A stretch of DNA of 64,000 nucleotides, from assembly GCA_011390955.1 (NCBI GenBank), contig JAABRM010000020.1, forward strand, positions 44,257 to 108,256. The letters run 5' to 3'. The notes beneath the pieces are model-generated. The model saw nothing but the letters and a program-made list of their open reading frames with translations, made no database searches and was not told the DNA's origin. The stretch is from Oscillatoriales cyanobacterium. GTDB lineage: Bacteria > Cyanobacteriota > Cyanobacteriia > Cyanobacteriales > Laspinemataceae. The position numbers and the translations under genes are program-made. Positions 42,329 through 50,753 of the stretch are shown piece after piece; within the stretch, counting starts at the first letter, position 1, and each line of letters opens with the position of its first letter.

Positions 42329-45300
42329 ATGACTACACGAACTTATGCAACCCTCGACGGTAACGAGGCAGTCGCCCGCGTTGCCTACAAACTCAATGAA
42401 GTGATTGCCATCTATCCCATTACCCCCTCCTCACCAATGGGGGAATGGGCCGATGACTGGATGTCACAAGCTCGTCCAAATCTATGGGGCACCATCCCCA
42501 CGGTGATGGAAATGCAATCGGAAGGTGGCGCTGCCGGTGCCGTTCACGGTGCTTTGCAAGGCGGGGCGATGACCACCACCTTCACCGCATCTCAGGGATT
42601 ATTATTAATGATCCCCAACTTGTACAAGATTGCTGGGGAACTGACCAGCGCGGTGATCCATGTGGCGGCGCGATCGCTCGCTGCCCAAGGGCTGTCCATT
42701 TTCGGCGATCACAGCGACGTGATGGCAGTTAGAGGGACTGGGGTAGCCCTGCTGAGTTCAGGTTCCGTACAAGAAGCCCAGGACTTGGCTTTAATTGCCC
42801 AAGCCGCAACTTTAGAATCGCGGGTGCCTTTTATTCACTTCTTTGAAGGCTTCCGCATTTCCCATGAAATCCAAAAAGTAGAACTGCTAGAAGAAAGCGT
42901 TCTGCGGGCAATGATTGATGATGATTTGGTACTAGCTCACCGGGCACGGGGCATGACCCCAGACCGTCCCGTGTTGCGCGGCACCGCCCAAAACCCGGAT
43001 ATCTATTTCCAAGCCCGTGAAACGGTGAACCCGTTCTATGATGCTTGTCCCGATATTGTCCAAAAGGCAATGGACAAGTTTGCGGAACTCACCGGGCGTC
43101 AATATAAGATTTATCAGTATGAAGGCGCACCGGATGCCGATCGCGTGATTGTGGTGATGGGTTGCGGTGGGGAAACCACTCACGAATTGGTGGATTATTT
43201 GACCGCTAAAGGCGAAAAAGTTGGCGTGCTGAAAGTGCGTTTGTATCGCCCGTTAGACGCCAAACGGTTAGTAGCTGCGCTGCCCAAAACCGTCAAGAAA
43301 ATTGCCGTGCTCGATCGCACCAAAGAACCGGGCGCTGGTGGAGAACCTCTCTATTTAGATGTAGTGACTGCCCTGAGTGAAGAATGGTCTGGCCCAATGC
43401 CCAAAGTGGTTGGCGGTCGCTATGGTCTATCTTCTAAAGAATTTAACGCGGCAATGGCCAAAGGGGTGTTTGATAATTTGGCCGAAGATAAGCCGAAGAA
43501 TCATTTCACCATTGGCATTAACGACGACCTGAGCCATACTTCCATTGCTTATGACCCGAAATTCTCCGTAGAACCGGATAACGTGGTCAAGGCTATGTTC
43601 TACGGTTTGGGGGCTGATGGCACCGTTGGGGCGAACAAAAACTCGATTAAAATTATTGGGGAAGAAACCGATAATTACGCTCAAGGTTATTTCGTCTATG
43701 ACTCCAAGAAATCTGGGGCAATGACGGTTTCTCACTTGCGCTTTGGCCCGAATCCCATTCGCTCTATTTACCTGATTGAACAAGCGAATTTTATCGGCTG
43801 TCACCAGTGGATTTTCCTGGAAAAATTCGATGTCTTACGCTCCGCTGGTCAAGGAGCAACCTTCCTGCTGAACAGTCCTTTTGGCCCCGATGAAGTTTGG
43901 AATCAATTGCCGATTGAAGTCCAAGAAGACATTGTTCGCAAGAACCTGAAATTGTATGTGATTAATGCCAACAAGGTCGCCCGTGAAAATGGCATGGGTT
44001 CGCGCATTAATACAATTATGCAGGTGTGCTTCTTTGCCCTGTCCAATGTGTTGCCACGGGAAGAGGCGATCGGGCAAATTAAGAAGGCGATTAAAAAGAC
44101 CTACGGCAAGAAAGGGGAAGAAATCGTCCGAGTCAACCTGCAAGCGGTTGACAACACCCTGGAGAACCTATTTGAAGTCAATATCGGTGATGTCACCAGC
44201 ACCATCAAACGTCCCCCGGCAGTTTCTCCTCTAGCCCCAGAATTCGTCCGCGAAGTCGAAGCCAAGATGCTGATCAAAGAAGGGGAAGACCTGCCCGTGA
44301 GTGCTTTGCCTTGCGACGGCACCTATCCCACCGGCACCTCTAAATGGGAAAAACGCAACGTTGCCCAAGAGATTCCTGTATGGGATCCAGATGTGTGCGT
44401 CCAATGCGGCAAGTGCATCATGGTCTGTCCCCACGCGGTGATTCGCGGCAAAGCTTACGATGAAAGCCAGTTAGCTAATGCCCCGGCCACCTTTAAGTTC
44501 ACGGATACTAAAGATAAAGACTTTGCCGGAACCAAGTTCACCATCCAAGTAGCCCCAGAAGATTGCACGGGATGCGGTATTTGTGTGGATGTTTGCCCTG
44601 CTAAGAATAAGGCGCAACCTTCCCGCAAGGCGATTAATATGGCAGAACAGTTGCCCCTACGTCAACCAGAGGCGGAAAACTGGGAGTTCTTCTTGAATTT
44701 GCCCAATCCCGATCGCCAAAAACTACATATCGATCGCATTCGCCAACAACAATGGCAAGAACCCTTATTTGAGTTCTCTGGTGCTTGTGCCGGTTGCGGG
44801 GAAACACCTTATGTGAAATTAATTTCCCAATTGTTTGGCGATCGCATGATTGTCGCCAACGCCACTGGCTGCTCCTCGATTTACGGCGGCAACCTCCCCA
44901 CCACCCCCTGGGCGCAAAACGCAGACGGACGCGGCCCAACCTGGTCCAATAGCTTATTTGAAGATAACGCCGAATTTGGCCTGGGCTTCCGCCTCACCGT
45001 CAACAAATTTGCCCAATTTGCCGGGGAATTATTAGTCAAACTCGGCGGTGAAGTGGGAGATAATCTCGTCCGGGATATCCTCAGCAACACCCAAAAATCT
45101 GAAGCGGACATCTGGGAACAACGGGAACGAGTTGTTGCCCTGAAACAAAAACTGCAAGAACTTAACTCTCCTGATGCCAAACAGCTTCTCAGTTTAGCGG
45201 ATTATCTAGTCAAGAAATCCGTCTGGATTCTCGGTGGTGACGGCTGGGCTTATGATATTGGCTACGGTGGTTTAGACCATGTACTCGCCAGCGGCCATAA

Positions 45301-45883
45301 CGTCAATGTCCTGGTCCTGGATACGGAAGTTTATTCCAATACCGGCGGACAATCTTCTAAAGCCACTCCTCGCGGTGCCGTCGCCAAGTTTGCCGCTGGT
45401 GGCAAACCCGGTCCCAAGAAAGACCTGGGCATGATGATGATGACCTACGGCAATATCTATGTGGCATCGGTGGCTATGGGCGCACGGGATGAACATACCC
45501 TGAAAGCATTCATCGAAGCGGAAGCTTATGATGGCCCGTCGATTATTATTGCCTACAGCCATTGCATCGCTCACGGCATTAACATGACCACCGCTATGAG
45601 TCACCAGAAGGAAATCGTGGAAAGCGGACGCTGGTTGCTGTATCGCTATAATCCAGCCCTGAAAGAACAAGGACTCAACCCGCTGCAATTGGATAGCCGT
45701 TCGCCCAAGAAGAAAGTGGCAGATTCTTTGGCTCAAGAAAACCGCTTCAAGATGCTGACTAAGAGCAAGCCCGAAGCCGCCAAAGTCCTGCAAAAACAAG
45801 CCCAACAAGACGTGGACGATCGCTGGAAAGTTTATGAATATCTAGCATCCCGGTCTTTGGAAAACGGTAACGGACATCAGTAG
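42329..45883 (+). CDS. nifJ: Pyruvate:ferredoxin (flavodoxin) oxidoreductase
   Basis: A 1,184-residue single-chain PFOR, oxidising pyruvate to acetyl-CoA and CO2 with reduction of ferredoxin or flavodoxin. The order is: N-terminal pyrimidine-binding domain (YPITPSSPMGEWAD), CoA-binding and gamma domains, two 4Fe-4S sites (CVQCGKCIMVCP near 689 and CTGCGICVDVCP near 746), the proximal cluster CAGCGETPYVK near 820, and the TPP motif GGDGWAYDIGYGG near 969 with SNTGGQSSKATP. All cluster Cys are present. In cyanobacteria it serves fermentation, hydrogen metabolism and photomixotrophic carbon flow. It is followed by repeats, an SMP-30 gene and a DHOD-like gene. Confidence 0.97.
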   Translation: MTTRTYATLDGNEAVARVAYKLNEVIAIYPITPSSPMGEWADDWMSQARPNLWGTIPTVMEMQSEGGAAGAVHGALQGGAMTTTFTASQGLLLMIPNLYKIAGELTSAVIHVAARSLAAQGLSIFGDHSDVMAVRGTGVALLSSGSVQEAQDLALIAQAATLESRVPFIHFFEGFRISHEIQKVELLEESVLRAMIDDDLVLAHRARGMTPDRPVLRGTAQNPDIYFQARETVNPFYDACPDIVQKAMDKFAELTGRQYKIYQYEGAPDADRVIVVMGCGGETTHELVDYLTAKGEKVGVLKVRLYRPLDAKRLVAALPKTVKKIAVLDRTKEPGAGGEPLYLDVVTALSEEWSGPMPKVVGGRYGLSSKEFNAAMAKGVFDNLAEDKPKNHFTIGINDDLSHTSIAYDPKFSVEPDNVVKAMFYGLGADGTVGANKNSIKIIGEETDNYAQGYFVYDSKKSGAMTVSHLRFGPNPIRSIYLIEQANFIGCHQWIFLEKFDVLRSAGQGATFLLNSPFGPDEVWNQLPIEVQEDIVRKNLKLYVINANKVARENGMGSRINTIMQVCFFALSNVLPREEAIGQIKKAIKKTYGKKGEEIVRVNLQAVDNTLENLFEVNIGDVTSTIKRPPAVSPLAPEFVREVEAKMLIKEGEDLPVSALPCDGTYPTGTSKWEKRNVAQEIPVWDPDVCVQCGKCIMVCPHAVIRGKAYDESQLANAPATFKFTDTKDKDFAGTKFTIQVAPEDCTGCGICVDVCPAKNKAQPSRKAINMAEQLPLRQPEAENWEFFLNLPNPDRQKLHIDRIRQQQWQEPLFEFSGACAGCGETPYVKLISQLFGDRMIVANATGCSSIYGGNLPTTPWAQNADGRGPTWSNSLFEDNAEFGLGFRLTVNKFAQFAGELLVKLGGEVGDNLVRDILSNTQKSEADIWEQRERVVALKQKLQELNSPDAKQLLSLADYLVKKSVWILGGDGWAYDIGYGGLDHVLASGHNVNVLVLDTEVYSNTGGQSSKATPRGAVAKFAAGGKPGPKKDLGMMMMTYGNIYVASVAMGARDEHTLKAFIEAEAYDGPSIIIAYSHCIAHGINMTTAMSHQKEIVESGRWLLYRYNPALKEQGLNPLQLDSRSPKKKVADSLAQENRFKMLTKSKPEAAKVLQKQAQQDVDDRWKVYEYLASRSLENGNGHQ

Positions 45884-45890
45884 TGGTTGT

Positions 45891-46096
45891 TAAGTGATGT
45901 TGTTTGTTGTTTGTTGTTGGTTATTTGTTGTTTGTTGTTTGTTGTTTGTTATTTGATGACACCAATAACGAAGAACGAAGAACGAATAACGAAGAACGAA
46001 TAACGAAGAACGAATAACGAAGAGTTCAGAAACCGGGTTTTTATCCCACATCTTGCTTAACCAACAAAACGTATCGAAAAAACCCGGTTTCTTTTC
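45891..46096. repeat. Direct repeat flanking the SMP-30 gene, left copy
   Basis: Begins TAAGTGATGTTGTTTG, then TTGTTTG and AACGAAGAACG microsatellites, then GAAACCGGGTTTTTATCCC and on to AAACCCGGTTTCTTTT. The right copy (47073-47223) has the same order with fewer microsatellite units. Confidence 0.92.
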
Positions 46097-46112
46097 CAAT
46101 AACCCAAAAACT

Positions 46113-47075
46113 ATGACCAACATCAAAGATTTCCGACTCAACCTCAGTCAGTTACGCTTTTTTGGCCAAAATTTGCACCGTCCCGAAAGCATTATCGCGA
46201 CCAAGGACGGCACTCTCTGGGTGTCAGATCGGCAAGCGGCTGTCACTCGCATTGACGCAGATGGCACCCAAACCGCGATCGGTCTTATGGGTGCTGAACC
46301 CAATGGTCTAGCAATGGATCGACAGGGCAATCTTTATGTGGCGAATTTCGGCGATGGGAAGTTTTACAAGCTATATGCCGATGGCACCGAGGAGGTACTC
46401 CTGAGTGAGTTTGAGGGCCAACCCCTGGGAGTACCGAATTTCGTGTTTATTGACCGGCGCGATCGCCTCTGGTTATCGGTTTCTACCCGTACTTGTCCAG
46501 GCTTTGAGGCAGTGGTTAGTCCTCGTCCTGACGGCTATATTTTGCTAATGGATGAAAACGGAGTCCATAAGGTTGCCGACGGCATCTATTTTACGAATGA
46601 AGTTCGCCTGGATGCCAATGAAGAATATCTCTATGTGGCAGAAACCATGAAAGCCCGAATCCTGCGTTTTCCCGTTAACCCTGATGGCAGTTTGGGCGAT
46701 CGCGAAGTCTTTGGGCCAGATCCGTTAGACCCAGGTGCTTGGGTTGATGGTTTTGCCTTTGATATCGAAGGCAATCTCTGGATCACAACTCCTCTAAGCA
46801 ATGGGTTAGGAATTCTCACTCCTGATGGGGATTATCACGTTGTTTTTGAAGACGTAAAACCGGAAGCCTTAAACAATGCTGTCACCAACCTAGAAGCCAA
46901 TCAATTAAAGCCAGAAGATATCTTTGCTTGTACCGGAGAAACATTGCAATTTACCACCAGCGTAACCTTTGCCGGGGCGGACTTAAAAACGGTATATATT
47001 GGCTCGCTAATTATGCCCCATTTAATTACTTTTGAGTCGCCAATTCCCGGTTTACCCATGCGTCATTGGCATTAA
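46113..47075 (+). CDS. SMP-30/gluconolactonase-like beta-propeller protein
   Basis: About 320 residues. Repeated propeller-blade motifs (DGTLWVSDRQAAVTRIDADG, MDRQGNLYVANFGDGKFYKL, FDIEGNLWITTPLSNGLG) are typical of the SMP-30/gluconolactonase/LRE-like family, Ca2+-dependent lactonases. There is no signal peptide. Substrate unknown; a sugar lactone is plausible. The frame extends upstream to 46053, but that part is repeat DNA, so ATG 46113 (MTNIKDFRLN) is the start. The gene is bracketed by long direct repeats and sits between nifJ and the DHOD-like gene, which suggests a later insertion. Confidence 0.85.
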   Translation: MTNIKDFRLNLSQLRFFGQNLHRPESIIATKDGTLWVSDRQAAVTRIDADGTQTAIGLMGAEPNGLAMDRQGNLYVANFGDGKFYKLYADGTEEVLLSEFEGQPLGVPNFVFIDRRDRLWLSVSTRTCPGFEAVVSPRPDGYILLMDENGVHKVADGIYFTNEVRLDANEEYLYVAETMKARILRFPVNPDGSLGDREVFGPDPLDPGAWVDGFAFDIEGNLWITTPLSNGLGILTPDGDYHVVFEDVKPEALNNAVTNLEANQLKPEDIFACTGETLQFTTSVTFAGADLKTVYIGSLIMPHLITFESPIPGLPMRHWH

Positions 47076-47223
47076 GTAATGTTGTTTGTTGTTTGTTGTT
47101 TGTTGTTTGTTATTTGATGACACCAATAACGAAGAACGAACAACGAAGGGTTCAGAAACCGGGTTTTTATCCCACATCTTGCTTAACCAACAAAACGTAT
47201 CGAAAAAAACCCGGTTTCTTTTC
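47073..47223. repeat. Direct repeat flanking the SMP-30 gene, right copy
   Basis: Same order of parts as 45891-46096: TAAGTAATGTTGTTTG, GATGACACCAATAACGAAG, TCAGAAACCGGGTTTTTATC, TTAACCAACAAAACGTATCG, CCCGGTTTCTTTT. Between the two copies the non-microsatellite parts are nearly identical. Confidence 0.92.
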
Positions 47224-47246
47224 AAACATTAGAAGGAAAACAGAAA

Positions 47247-48257
47247 ATGGATTTAACTACGACTTATTTAGGTTTAAATTTGCGATCGCCCCTTGTTCCC
47301 TCAGCCGCCCAACCTTTGACTGAGGAAATTGATAATGTCAAACGGCTAGAAGATGCGGGGGCAGCGGCAGTAGTTTTGCATAGTATTTTTGCGGAACAAC
47401 TGCGGATTGAACAATTTGAACTGCATCATCACACCACTTATGGCACGGAAAGTTTTGCCGAAGCGCTGAGTTATTTTCCCGAACCTGATGAATATAAAGT
47501 CGGGCCAGAAACCTATCTAGAACATATTCAAAAAGCCAAAGAAACGGTGGATATTCCCATCATTGCTTCCCTGAATGGGGCTTCGATCGGTCAATGGGTT
47601 GACTTTTCCAAACAAATTCAAGAAGCCGGTGCCGATGCGTTAGAATTAAATATCTACAGTATCCCCACGGATCTGCACAAAACTGGGTCACAGGTTGAAG
47701 AAGAATATATCGAAATCGTGGAAGCAGTCCGCGCTGATGTCACCATTCCGCTGACCATTAAACTGAGCCCTTATTTTAGCAATATGGCAAATATGGCCTC
47801 TCGGTTGACGAAAGCAGGGGCGAATGGTTTGGTGTTATTCAACCGCTTTATGCAGGAAGATATTAATCCGGAAGAACTAGAAGTTTGGCCGCATTTAGTA
47901 TTAAGTAATGTCCAAGAATCTCTCTTGCCAATGCGTTGGATTGCCCTATTATATGGTCGCATTCATGCAGATATGGCGGCTACCAGTGGGATTCAAAAAG
48001 GCCATGATGTGGTGAAACTTTTAATGGCTGGAGCACAAGTGACTCATGTTTGTTCCCCCTTACTCCGTCATGGGATTTCTCACTTGGCAGAAATTGAGCG
48101 GGAACTGGTGCATTGGATGGAAGAACATGAATATGAATCCGTGCAGCAAATGATTGGCACTATGTCACAAGTTAATGTGGCTGATGAAACGACTTACGAA
48201 CGAGCTCAATATATGAAGGTGGTTCAAAGTTTTAATCCCGATCGCGTCCTGATTTAG
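47247..48257 (+). CDS. Dihydroorotate dehydrogenase-like flavoprotein
   Basis: A 336-residue TIM barrel of the DHOD family. It opens MDLTTTYLGLNLRSPLVPSA, with AGAAAVVLHSIFAEQL, IPIIASLNGASIGQWVDF, LELNIY, LTIKLSPYFSN and GLVLFNRFMQEDI, and ends in the phosphate-binding ATSGIQKGHDVVKLLMAGA. These match FMN-binding DHOD-like proteins that commonly lie beside nifJ in cyanobacteria and differ from the pyrimidine-pathway PyrD. The real substrate is not known. ATG 47247 has AGAAGGAA upstream. An operon with nifJ has probably been interrupted by the SMP-30 segment. Confidence 0.87.
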   Translation: MDLTTTYLGLNLRSPLVPSAAQPLTEEIDNVKRLEDAGAAAVVLHSIFAEQLRIEQFELHHHTTYGTESFAEALSYFPEPDEYKVGPETYLEHIQKAKETVDIPIIASLNGASIGQWVDFSKQIQEAGADALELNIYSIPTDLHKTGSQVEEEYIEIVEAVRADVTIPLTIKLSPYFSNMANMASRLTKAGANGLVLFNRFMQEDINPEELEVWPHLVLSNVQESLLPMRWIALLYGRIHADMAATSGIQKGHDVVKLLMAGAQVTHVCSPLLRHGISHLAEIERELVHWMEEHEYESVQQMIGTMSQVNVADETTYERAQYMKVVQSFNPDRVLI

Positions 48258-48467
48258 GATAGCCCAGAAACCGGGTTTCTTGACAATACCTTTGCCACCA
48301 AGCAAGAAAACCGGTTTCTAACCCGGTTTCTTGCTTGGTGGCAAAAAACCAAAAGTATATAATCCGTTTAATGAATTGTAATATGGAATCAAGGAGAACT
48401 GCCAGGGCGATGAAACTATCGAATTGATTGGTATATGTTACTATGCAAACAGTGCTATTTTGTCACT

Positions 48468-48761
48468 ATGATTGTCTCCTTCAAAGACATTGCCACCCAA
48501 GACATATTTAACGGTGAAAACACCAAAGCTGCGCGAAAGATTTGCCCAGAAACCCTGTGGAAAGTCGCCCAGCGCAAATTAGATCGACTTGATTCCGCTA
48601 CCACTCTCGACGATCTACGAGTACCGCCCGGTAATCGGCTCGAATCTCTATCCGGGAACCGCAATGGTCAATACAGTATCCGCATTAACGATCGATATCG
48701 TATTTGCTTTATCTGGGGCGATCGCGGTGCTGAGAACGTTGAAATTGTCGATTATCACTAA
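48468..48761 (+). CDS. higB: HigB-like RelE/ParE-superfamily toxin
   Basis: About 97 residues. LWKVAQRKLDRLDSATTLDD, LRVPPGNRLESLSGNRNGQY and SIRINDRYRICFIWGDRG are the HigB/RelE ribosome-dependent mRNA interferase pattern, with the basic and aromatic residues (RYRICF, NGQYSIR) that contact mRNA in place. The toxin precedes its antitoxin, the order typical of HigBA. The frame extends to 48435; ATG 48468 (MIVSFKD) matches family starts. The pair is independent of the DHOD-like gene, from which it is separated by AGAAACCGGG repeat DNA. Confidence 0.9.
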   Translation: MIVSFKDIATQDIFNGENTKAARKICPETLWKVAQRKLDRLDSATTLDDLRVPPGNRLESLSGNRNGQYSIRINDRYRICFIWGDRGAENVEIVDYH

Positions 48762-48808
48762 ATATCATTAATATACTACTAAAATATACTACTAACAGAG
48801 TCAGTTTT

Positions 48809-49120
48809 ATGATTCGCATTCCCACTCATCGCCCACCCACTCACCCTGGGGAGATGATATTAGAAGAGTTTTTGCTTCCGATGGGTCTGACACCGGAAGA
48901 ATTAGCCGATGCTATTCATCTATCATATCAGCACGTTAACGAAATTATTAACCAACGGCAAGAAATTACTCCGAGTACGGCTCTGCGGCTGGCTAAATTC
49001 TTTGGTATTTCCCCGGATTTCTGGATGAATCTGCAACTGCGTTGGGATTTATATCAGGCAGAGCAGAAAGACCAAGATATCCTGAAGACAATTCGCCCGT
49101 ATCTGTCAACATCTGCCTAA
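48809..49120 (+). CDS. higA: HigA-like XRE-family antitoxin
   Basis: A 103-residue antitoxin. RPPTHPGEMILEEFLLPMGL opens the classic HigA start, the HTH is ELADAIHLSYQHVNEIINQR, and TPSTALRLAKFFGISPDFWM is the signature following it. It binds HigB and represses the higBA promoter. It begins 47 bases after higB; a TAATATACTACTAA duplication fills that gap. Typical length; no defects seen. Confidence 0.92.
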   Translation: MIRIPTHRPPTHPGEMILEEFLLPMGLTPEELADAIHLSYQHVNEIINQRQEITPSTALRLAKFFGISPDFWMNLQLRWDLYQAEQKDQDILKTIRPYLSTSA

Positions 49121-49146
49121 AAATAGGGACGATCGCCTCTATCCTC

Positions 49147-49161
49147 AGAAACCGGGTTTCT
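49147..49161. repeat. Single AGAAACCGGGTTTCT palindrome
   Basis: A solo copy of the 15-bp palindrome after higBA, without a second palindrome at 35 bases. Confidence 0.8.
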
Positions 49162-49205
49162 TGCTTGCTGGCAACTCAAAAATGCGCGATCGCCCACGAG
49201 TTGCT

Positions 49206-49276
49206 AGGGCGAAGCATGACCGTATATAAGTTATTGGTTGTAACCCGATATTTACTGCGGTCATACTTCGCCCCTA
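49206..49276. repeat. 72-bp hairpin repeat, copy 5 (inverted)
   Basis: Inverted relative to the copies at 28-35 kb: AGGGCGAAGCATGACCGTA at the left, CCCGATATTTACTGC inside and ACTTCGCCCCTAC at the right. It has the same drifted arm (ATGACCG) as copy 1. Confidence 0.85.
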
Positions 49277-49408
49277 CGAATATATTTACTTATTTGCGAT
49301 CGCCTCGGATGAAATCGGTTTTATGGGTAAATCCTAAGCTTATGAAAAGCGGAGTTGCGATCGAGCATTCAGATCGCCCCTTTCTTTAAATTTCTTTAAT
49401 GGCGGTAC

Positions 49409-49438
49409 AAAAAAACCCGATTTCTGGCAGAAACCGGG
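49409..49438 (-). terminator. Intrinsic terminator of the LON-domain gene
   Basis: On the minus strand CCCGGTTTCT and AGAAATCGGG form a stem with a GCC loop, followed by seven T. It lies 30 bases past the stop codon. Confidence 0.75.
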
Positions 49439-49468
49439 CCGGTGAATTTCTGTGAACGTTTTCACAAT

Positions 49469-50113
49469 TTAATTATTATCAAACGTATCTTTCAAAACCG
49501 TTCGCGCTGCCAGATGATTGCGAGTCGAAGTGAGAATTTCTGCTTCTCTGGTGAGGCGATCGCGTGTACCGATCATTTCCAACAAGTCCTGCTGTTCTTG
49601 GGGGACGCCATAGAGGTTACTAGCCACCCAATAAGACAGTTCTGTGGGCAAACTGGGAATATCGTCGGGAATTTCGATTTTTTGATCCATCAACTTAGCC
49701 GATAACCGCACCACATCGGCTAACAATTCCTCAACGTTGGCCGCTAAGGGTCGTAAATCTTCGTTGGTGGGTCGATCGGAAATCCATTCTACTAAACCGA
49801 CCAGATAGGGTTTTTCGCGGACGTATTCCAAAACCCGGAATCTTTGTTGTCCCAGGGTCAGCATTTTCATGCGGTCATCAGGTAGGCGTTGATACTGAAG
49901 AATCTCCGCACAGCAACCAACCGTCGCCGGTTGGCGTCTTACGGGATCCCACATCACGACCCCAAACCGGCGATCGCTCTCCAGAATCGTGTTCATCATG
50001 ATTCGGTAGCGGAATTCAAAAATATGTAGAGGCAGAGGCCGACCTGGGAATAGGACTACTTCCGGCAAAGGAAACAGAGGGAGTTCCCGAACAGCAATAT
50101 AGGAGGGTGGCAT
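49469..50113 (-). CDS. LON substrate-binding-domain protein
   Basis: A 214-residue protein equivalent to the N-terminal domain of Lon protease without the ATPase and peptidase parts. It opens with ELPLFPLPEVVLFPGRPLPL and continues HIFEFRYRIMMNTIL, then the long helices of the second half (DIPSLPTELSYWVASNLYGV). Such stand-alone proteins are universal in cyanobacteria and plastids and are thought to bind substrates or partners; the function is not established. A good intrinsic terminator follows. It is transcribed away from the giant LamG gene. Confidence 0.9.
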   Translation of the reverse strand: MPPSYIAVRELPLFPLPEVVLFPGRPLPLHIFEFRYRIMMNTILESDRRFGVVMWDPVRRQPATVGCCAEILQYQRLPDDRMKMLTLGQQRFRVLEYVREKPYLVGLVEWISDRPTNEDLRPLAANVEELLADVVRLSAKLMDQKIEIPDDIPSLPTELSYWVASNLYGVPQEQQDLLEMIGTRDRLTREAEILTSTRNHLAARTVLKDTFDNN

Positions 50114-50258
50114 TTTTCCTGAAGTCTGTGCTTTAACTGAGCTTCTTTACTTACTTTAACTTACTTGGTCGGAGTTTGCAGATTTTTTCTGTTATTTGTT
50201 ATTTGTTATTGGTTAAGGGAACGGGCAACGGGCAACGGGGAACGGGGAAAAATAATGG

Positions 50259-50346
50259 ACAACCATCAACCATCAACCATCAACCATCAACCATCAACCA
50301 TCAACCATCAACCATCAACCATCAACCATCAACCATCAACTATCAA
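50259..50346. repeat. CCATCAA heptanucleotide microsatellite
   Basis: About a dozen copies of the 7-bp unit, preceded by a GGGAACGGGCAACGGG tract (50218-50248). Confidence 0.9.
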
Positions 50347-50753
50347 CTATTACTGCTTAGTCAGCCCCCCATCAATGATTTTTTGACTTTTAAAGTGTTT
50401 ATTTGTAGGCTATTTATAAACTTTTATGAATTAATCATAGAAAATACAACATATTTATACATATAAGTTAATATCAAAAACCATTGACATAATTGACATT
50501 GAAAGCGTAAGGTGAGAGGAAAGGCTTTTCTTGGTCTACGGAGAACCAAGAATCAGGGAACTTCGGATCGAGCAACAAGGAACTTCGGAAGAAAAAAGAG
50601 CCGATCGCTTTGATTTGCCTGACACGGTAAAGAATTGCTATCAACAGAAAATCTACCCGTAGGTAGGGTGGGCAAAATTTTGCCTACCCTACCAATAGAA
50701 TCATTGCGTAAGTTCCGAGCGAATCAAACAGCCACTAACTGAAAAAAACAAAT
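50347..50753 (+). other. Leader region of the giant LamG gene
   Basis: About 400 bases. Two TTGACA hexamers lie nine bases apart (50484 and 50493) without a good -10; a TAGGGTGGGCA palindrome at 50662-50693 and AT-rich DNA at 50390-50470. No gene. Confidence 0.45.
50662..50693. repeat. GGTAGGGTGGGCA/TGCCTACCCTACC palindrome
   Basis: A 32-bp inverted repeat of the same family as at 1827 and 58829, about 60 bases before the giant gene; it could fold in the 5' leader. Confidence 0.75.

Noticed and set aside
50259..50346. CCATCAA array as a CRISPR or iteron set
   Set aside because: The 7-bp unit is contiguous with no spacers, and there is no replication gene or DnaA-box cluster nearby; it is a microsatellite.
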